Shown piece by piece: positions 6,058 through 9,813 of a DNA stretch of 9,813 bases. The stretch is from CAYIGN01 sp964363055. Lineage in GTDB: Bacteria > Patescibacteriota > Minisyncoccia > Sungbacterales > HO2-52-23. The position numbers were made by a program, and so were the translations under genes. The notes beneath the pieces were generated by a model. The model did no database searches. It was given only the letters and a program-made list of their open reading frames with translations, and had not been told where the DNA came from. Every line of letters starts with the position of its first letter. The stretch's first letter is position 1. Location of the stretch: the NCBI GenBank assembly GCA_964363055.1, contig CAYIGN010000027.1, forward strand, positions 1 to 9,813. Direction: 5' to 3'.

Positions 6058-8838
6058 ATGGCTCCTATGCATAAGACCGCTTCACCGCTGCCGGTAATGC
6101 CGGCGCTTGCGGCCCGTCCCAACGGCCGCATCAAAAAAATCACGCTAAAACGCGTCTTTACCAAAGAAGGGACGCATCCGTTTGATCAAGTCGGCTGGAA
6201 AAAGATAAAAATTACGGTTCGCGGCAGCGGGATGAACTGCACCATAGAGGAGCGGGAACTCGAGTTTCCGGATTTTTGGTCGGATAATGCGGCCAATATA
6301 GCCGGCTCAAAGTATTTCCGCGGTCGGATCGGCTCCCCGGAGCGGGAGACCTCGGCCAGGCAGATGATTACGCGGGTGGTTTCCAGGTATCGCGAGTGGG
6401 GACTTGCTTTCGGCTATTTTGATAATGAAGCCGATGCAAATGTTTTTAGCGATGAATTGACTCATATATTGCTGCACCAGCGCGCGGCGTTTAATTCGCC
6501 GGTGTGGTTCAATGTGGGCACTGAAGATCCGCCGCAAGTGGCGGCGTGTTTTCTCTTGGCAGTCCAAGACAACATGGAGTCCATCTTGGAATGGATTCGC
6601 ACCGAGGGCATGATTTTCAAGCGCGGCTCGGGCTCGGGGGTCAACCTGTCTCCTCTGCGCTCTTCCGGGGAGACGCTATCAGCAGGCGGCCGCTCCTCCG
6701 GTCCGGTGGCGTTTATGCGCGGAGCCGATTCGGTGGCCGGGATGATTGCATCCGGCGGTTCCACCCGAAGAGCGGCTAAGATGGTGGTGCTCAATGTTGA
6801 CCATCCGGATATAATGCAATTTATCCGCTGCAAAGCCGAGGAAGAAAAAAAGGTCCGGGCGCTGATTGAATCCGGCTACAATATGTACGATCTGAATGAT
6901 ACAGCGTGGAACTCCATCCAGTATCAGAACGCCAATAACTCAGTGAGAGTGTCGGACGAATTTATGCAGGCCGTGGAGCACGATGAAGAGTGGACCACGC
7001 GCTATGTCTTGAGCGGCCAACCAGCCAAAACCTATCGCGCTCGGGACCTGATGCGCGAGATCGCCGAGGCCGCCTGGGAATCCGGCGATCCGGGTATGCA
7101 GTATGACACTACCATCAACCGCTGGCACACCAACCCCAATACCGGCCGGATCAGTACTTCAAATCCCTGCTCCGAGTATTTAAGCATTGACAATTCTTCC
7201 TGCAATCTTTCATCAATCAATGTCCTGAAGTATCTCGATCCAGAAGGGTCTTTCAATGTCCGCGACTTCATCCATACCGTGGATGTAATGATTCTCGCTC
7301 AGGAAATCAGCGTCGGAGCGGCTGGCTACCCTACCCAAAAAATAGCCCAAAATTCGCGCGCGTTCCGACAATTGGGATTGGGGTATGCCAATCTCGGAGC
7401 ACTCCTGATGGCTTGGGGCATGCCTTATGATTCGGATAGGGCCCGCCATACTGCCGGAGCGATTACCGCGCTTATGACCGGCGAAGCATACCGCTATTCG
7501 GCCGAGATCAGCCATAGAATGGGGCCGTATGACGGGTACGCGGTGAACAAAGAGCCGCAGTTGAGGGTCATAGAAATGCATCGGGATGCGATGGCACGGG
7601 TTCGTTCGGGTCTGGTGGCTGAGCGCAAAATTTTTGATGCGGCCGAGAAAGTGTGGGAGCAAGCGGTTTTGCTTTCAAAGCGGCACGGAGTGCGCAATGC
7701 CCAGATTTCTTTGCTAGCCCCGACCGGTACTATAAGTTTGATGATGGATTGCGCGACCACCGGGATTGAACCAGAATTCGCGCTGGTGAAAATCAAGAGT
7801 TTGGTCGGCGGCGGGACGATGAAATTTGTAAATACTACTGTGCCCGATGCCTTGCGGCGGCTCGGCTATACAGGCGATGAGGTTTTGGCAATCATACGTC
7901 ACATTGAAGAGCAGGGGACAGTCGAGGGCGCCGCCGATCTCAAGGGAGAGCATCTTGCCATTTTTGACTGCGCGGTCAAGCCCGCCAACGGCAAGCGCTC
8001 CATTGCTTGGCAGGGGCATGTAAAAATGGTTGCCGCGGCTCAGCCCTTTCTCTCCGGCGCAATCTCCAAGACCTTTAATATGCCGCGCGACACCACGCCC
8101 GAGGAAATTATGGACGCCTACATTATGGGCTGGAAATTGGGGCTTAAAGCATTTGCGGTCTATCGCGACGGATCCAAAGCGGCCCAACCCTTGGTAACCA
8201 TTGGCGGCAAGAGCAGAGGTGGTGCAAAGCAGCCGGTGCGCCGGCACCTGCCCGCGACCCGGCCTTCCGAGACCCATAAGTTTGCGGTTGCCGGACATGA
8301 AGGATTCCTGACCTACAGCATTTATGAAGACGGGACCCTGGCCGAGATTTTTGTGCGGATGTCCAAACAGGGCTCGACTCTCGCGGGATTACTCGACGCT
8401 TTTGCGATTGCGATCTCCATTGCCCTGCAGTACGGCGTGCCGCTAAAAACCCTGACCCGCCGCCTCTCCTATATGCGGTTTGAGCCGGCCGGATACACAG
8501 GCAATCCAGACATTCAAGTGGCGACTTCTATTACTGATTACATTTTCCGATATTTGGCCTTGCGGTTTATGTCAGCGGCTGATCTGGATGAACTCGGCAT
8601 CAGGGCGTCATCCAAAGAGATCGTTGCGACAGTAAAGTCCGAGCCGATGACGGAACAGCATAAAAAAGAATGGCAACCTACTCAGCAGCCAACTCCGATT
8701 ACGGTGAGTTCGTCCGGATCAGGCCCGGTGCGGGTGGTATATGCGGATTCGGTCTGTCGCGCCTGCGGCGGGATGCTGATCCAGACCGGAACGTGCAAGA
8801 CCTGCATCCAGTGCGGTACATCGAATGGGGGATGTTGA
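6058..8838 (+). CDS. nrdJ: Class II (adenosylcobalamin-dependent) ribonucleotide reductase
   Basis: This 926-residue enzyme reduces ribonucleotides to deoxyribonucleotides using a radical formed from adenosylcobalamin, so it needs no oxygen and no separate radical subunit. The thiol pair that supplies electrons is C164 (V-A-A-C-F-L) and C382 (S-S-C-N-L). The radical-site triad is N369-P-C371-S-E373, and the phosphate loop is P555-T-G-T-I-S560. A TSCPD-type domain spans about 740-845. The cysteine-rich tail at 900-926 (C-x2-C, then C-x2-C-x2-C, ending G-G-C) should re-reduce the active site. There is no N-terminal ATP-cone, so overall activity control is probably absent. The ATG at 6058 is chosen over a TTG at 5977, since homology begins near L-K-R-V-F-T and the promoter lies at 5934-5961; the ATG at 6067 is also possible. 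It appears complete and functional. Confidence 0.95.
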   Translation: MAPMHKTASPLPVMPALAARPNGRIKKITLKRVFTKEGTHPFDQVGWKKIKITVRGSGMNCTIEERELEFPDFWSDNAANIAGSKYFRGRIGSPERETSARQMITRVVSRYREWGLAFGYFDNEADANVFSDELTHILLHQRAAFNSPVWFNVGTEDPPQVAACFLLAVQDNMESILEWIRTEGMIFKRGSGSGVNLSPLRSSGETLSAGGRSSGPVAFMRGADSVAGMIASGGSTRRAAKMVVLNVDHPDIMQFIRCKAEEEKKVRALIESGYNMYDLNDTAWNSIQYQNANNSVRVSDEFMQAVEHDEEWTTRYVLSGQPAKTYRARDLMREIAEAAWESGDPGMQYDTTINRWHTNPNTGRISTSNPCSEYLSIDNSSCNLSSINVLKYLDPEGSFNVRDFIHTVDVMILAQEISVGAAGYPTQKIAQNSRAFRQLGLGYANLGALLMAWGMPYDSDRARHTAGAITALMTGEAYRYSAEISHRMGPYDGYAVNKEPQLRVIEMHRDAMARVRSGLVAERKIFDAAEKVWEQAVLLSKRHGVRNAQISLLAPTGTISLMMDCATTGIEPEFALVKIKSLVGGGTMKFVNTTVPDALRRLGYTGDEVLAIIRHIEEQGTVEGAADLKGEHLAIFDCAVKPANGKRSIAWQGHVKMVAAAQPFLSGAISKTFNMPRDTTPEEIMDAYIMGWKLGLKAFAVYRDGSKAAQPLVTIGGKSRGGAKQPVRRHLPATRPSETHKFAVAGHEGFLTYSIYEDGTLAEIFVRMSKQGSTLAGLLDAFAIAISIALQYGVPLKTLTRRLSYMRFEPAGYTGNPDIQVATSITDYIFRYLALRFMSAADLDELGIRASSKEIVATVKSEPMTEQHKKEWQPTQQPTPITVSSSGSGPVRVVYADSVCRACGGMLIQTGTCKTCIQCGTSNGGC

Positions 8839-8854
8839 TTTATGCGGTTCCCTT

Positions 8855-8987
8855 CGCCCCGCCCGTTTGAAAAACTTCGCGAATCCCCGCCGAGGATTTG
8901 TTCATCACGGGTCGGCCTCGCTCGTCCCGACTGAAGTCGGGCCGCCGTGGCCGCTCGGCCTCCCAGGGTTTTAAAACGGGCGGGGCG
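8855..8987. repeat. 133-bp element with inverted terminal repeats
   Basis: CGCCCCGCCCGTTT (8855-8868) is the exact reverse complement of 8974-8987, and the similarity continues about six bases inward with one indel. Near the centre is a hairpin CCCGAC-TGAA-GTCGGG (8926-8941). TCGGCCTC occurs twice in direct orientation (8912-8919, 8955-8962). It begins 17 bp after the nrdJ stop. It lacks a T-run, so it is not a normal terminator. It resembles a small palindromic mobile element or a structured 3' region. Confidence 0.7.
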
Positions 8988-8994
8988 CGGCCGC

Positions 8995-9201
8995 CTAAAT
9001 CAAGACCGGGAAATCTTTAAAATGTTTACAAATCACCTCTGTGTCAATTTGTGATTTAATCTTTATCCATAGGCACGGGATAGCAGTTTCAATGGGTAGG
9101 TGTTTGAGGGAGAACATGGATGAGATCTTGAGAGCTTTGTTCATGCTGATATGATTGTATAGGAAGAACGAGTAGCTCGATAGAGCCTCTTTATCTTTCA
9201 T
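8995..9201 (-). CDS. Doubtful small ORF (68 aa)
   Basis: This minus-strand frame is bounded by an ATG at 9201 and a TAG at 8995, in DNA visibly richer in A and T than the neighbouring genes. The protein is basic and hydrophobic and ends D-T-E-V-I-C-K-H-F-K-D-F-P-V-L-I. I do not recognise it. No Shine-Dalgarno site or promoter is clear. It may be a real small gene, a fragment or chance. Apart from this, the repeat before it and the terminator after it, I see nothing between nrdJ and 9299. Confidence 0.25.
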   Translation of the reverse strand: MKDKEALSSYSFFLYNHISMNKALKISSMFSLKHLPIETAIPCLWIKIKSQIDTEVICKHFKDFPVLI

Positions 9202-9249
9202 CGCCGTGAATCCATTCGAGATTGGTGAGGGGGCGTCTGTAAATGTTTT

Positions 9250-9284
9250 AAATCGGCGGCGAGTTGTACTCGCCGCCGATTTTT
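9250..9284 (+). terminator. Strong rho-independent terminator
   Basis: A perfect 15-bp stem (9250-9264 with 9268-9282), whose GC core is CGGCGGCGAG, has a 3-base loop and ends in a T-run (9280-9284). It should stop transcripts from nrdJ before the cobO region. On the minus strand the T-run is only three bases. Confidence 0.9.
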
Positions 9285-9298
9285 GTTTTAATGTGCGT

Positions 9299-9367
9299 AT
9301 GCCCTACATCTTCACCGGCAACGGGAAGGGGAAAACCACTGCGGCTTTGGGGCAGGCCATGCGGTAG
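9299..9367 (+). pseudogene. 5' fragment of a cobO-like gene (22 codons)
   Basis: From the ATG at 9299 this frame reads M-P-Y-I-F-T-G-N-G-K-G-K-T-T-A-A-L-G-Q-A-M-R and then TAG. It is the nucleotide-binding start of an ATP:corrinoid adenosyltransferase. It matches the start of the open reading frame at 9669 at 60 of 66 bases, and five of the six differences are silent. After the last shared codon the sequences have nothing in common. It is a remnant and cannot make an enzyme. Confidence 0.85.
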
Positions 9368-9371
9368 ATGT

Positions 9372-9400
9372 TTGCGCGGGACCTCAATCCGTGATATATT
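9372..9400 (+). promoter_or_regulatory. Possible promoter of the antitoxin gene
   Basis: TATATT (9395-9400) is a good -10, and TTGCGC (9372-9377) is a weak -35 at a 17-base spacing. The start point would fall at or next to the ATG at 9407, which would give a leaderless mRNA and would fit the lack of a ribosome binding site. Confidence 0.3.
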
Positions 9401-9406
9401 TTGGAT

Positions 9407-9616
9407 ATGAACGCGCTTACTCTTACTATTAGATCTCCGGTTAGGCGGGAGCGGAAAGTCAGCGTGGAATTGGACGCGGAGCGTTTTGAGCGTTTGGCCG
9501 CGGATTTGGGACTTTTTAATTCCGAATTTGTCGCGAGTATTGAGCGCGCGGAGAAGGAGATTAGGGAGGATAAAGTCAGGCGCCTACAAAGTTTGAAGGA
9601 TCTCCGGCGCGTATGA
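9407..9616 (+). CDS. Probable antitoxin of a RelE/ParE-type pair
   Basis: This is a 69-residue, highly charged protein. An N-terminal strand-like part (M-N-A-L-T-L-T-I-R-S) is followed by a mainly helical part (F-E-R-L-A-A-D-L-G-L-F, then I-E-R-A-E-K-E-I-R-E-D-K) and a basic end, S-L-K-D-L-R. Such short proteins commonly precede RelE/ParE-type toxin genes, and its stop overlaps the next ATG by 4 bp (ATGA), typical of such pairs. In known pairs the antitoxin neutralises the toxin and represses its own operon. The toxin here is truncated, so the antitoxin is an orphan or may counter a toxin elsewhere. The start is the ATG at 9407; an in-frame TTG lies at 9401. The family is inferred from context and style, not from a diagnostic motif. 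Confidence 0.6.
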   Translation: MNALTLTIRSPVRRERKVSVELDAERFERLAADLGLFNSEFVASIERAEKEIREDKVRRLQSLKDLRRV

Positions 9617-9669
9617 TCGAGATTTTTTACACTCCTGAATTTGAAAAAAGATACCGCATTACTCACTAA
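9613..9669 (+). pseudogene. Truncated RelE/ParE-type toxin (18 codons)
   Basis: The frame reads M-I-E-I-F-Y-T-P-E-F-E-K-R-Y-R and then I-T-H before TAA. The first fifteen residues look like the start of a RelE/ParE-type toxin, in which the first strand and the F-x-K-x-Y/R helix are followed by about 70 more residues carrying the active site. All of that is missing, so the product should be inert. Its stop overlaps the next start codon as TAATG, which would couple translation of the antitoxin unit to cobO. Confidence 0.6.
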
Positions 9670-9813
9670 TGCTCTACATCTTCACTGGCAACGGGAAGGG
9701 GAAGACCACTGCGGCCTTGGGTCAGGCGATGCGGGCCGTGGGGGAGGGCAAAAAAGTCCTGATGGTGCAGTTTATCAAAGGCCCCTGGAAGTCCGGGGAG
9801 GATTTTTTGGCCA
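9669..9813 (+). CDS. cobO: ATP:corrinoid adenosyltransferase, 5' part (runs off window)
   Basis: The first 48 codons match the start of the CobA/CobO/BtuR family, which adds the adenosyl group to a corrinoid to form adenosylcobalamin. Landmarks are the P-loop T6-G-N-G-K-G-K-T-T, then A-A-L-G-Q-A-M-R-A-V-G-E-G, and V-Q-F-I-K-G. The protein lacks the N-terminal extension of some enterobacterial forms. It starts inside the stop of the truncated toxin (TAATG) and shows no Shine-Dalgarno site of its own, so it is probably translated by coupling from the antitoxin transcript. Adenosylcobalamin is the cofactor of NrdJ, encoded upstream. The C-terminal part is not in the window, so integrity cannot be judged. 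Confidence 0.9.
   Translation, partial: MLYIFTGNGKGKTTAALGQAMRAVGEGKKVLMVQFIKGPWKSGEDFLA

Noticed and set aside
6051..6074. Seven-codon leader ORF overlapping the nrdJ start
   Set aside because: It has no convincing ribosome binding site and no regulatory codon pattern.
8855..8987. Integron attC site
   Set aside because: The size and palindromic form are suggestive, but the expected GTTRRRY-type core sites are not present at the ends and no integrase is visible.
9063..9071. DnaA-box-like TTATCCATA
   Set aside because: It differs from consensus in the conserved CACA end and has no promoter next to it.
1..9813. CRISPR array, tRNA or rRNA genes
   Set aside because: No regularly spaced direct repeats, tRNA-like cloverleaf or rRNA sequence was recognised on either strand.

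Overview
The window is bacterial DNA of moderate GC content that uses TGA as a stop codon. Several genes end in TGA, so the genetic code is standard and TGA is not reassigned. Genes are compact, with 4-bp ATGA overlaps and few recognisable Shine-Dalgarno sites. There is a stand-alone vitamin B12-dependent ribonucleotide reductase, a partial corrinoid adenosyltransferase, a decayed RelE-type toxin pair and several palindromic repeats. I infer an uncultivated lineage, possibly of the Patescibacteria/CPR type, but I cannot fix the phylum from sequence alone. A NuoD-like coding scrap at the left edge would be unusual for most CPR genomes and argues for caution.

Layout. Positions 1-88 (minus strand) hold the edge of a NuoD-like reading frame, and 124-155 hold a strong plus-strand terminator. 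Positions 203-5067 hold a tight five-gene plus-strand cluster for a nonulosonic (sialic-type) acid: a NeuB-type synthase, a NeuC-type UDP-sugar 2-epimerase, a SAM-dependent methyltransferase, a NeuA-type CMP-sugar synthetase, and a second, divergent NeuB-type synthase. The second synthase carries a perfect 32-bp palindrome in frame. Positions 5068-5620 hold three hairpins and a small minus-strand gene of unknown function with its own promoter and the best ribosome binding site in the window. Positions 5621-5827 are a layered palindromic repeat.

Positions 5917-8838 hold a perfect DnaA box, a near-consensus promoter, a leader with competing hairpins, and the nrdJ gene. Positions 8839-9298 hold a 133-bp element with inverted terminal repeats, a doubtful minus-strand ORF and a strong terminator. 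Positions 9299-9813 hold a 5' fragment of a cobO-like gene, an antitoxin gene, a toxin gene cut to 18 codons, and then a second, open cobO reading frame that runs off the window.

How the genes work together. NeuC should release an N-acetylmannosamine-type sugar, a NeuB enzyme condenses it with phosphoenolpyruvate, and NeuA activates the product with CTP for transfer to a surface glycan. The methyltransferase may decorate the sugar or glycan. NrdJ needs adenosylcobalamin, and the CobO-type enzyme makes that cofactor from a corrinoid precursor, so the right half is a coherent B12-dependent deoxynucleotide supply unit. The most notable observations are the duplicated cobO start flanking a decayed toxin-antitoxin pair, the in-frame palindrome in the second synthase, the altered metal-site residues of that synthase, and the DnaA box placed beside the nrdJ promoter.
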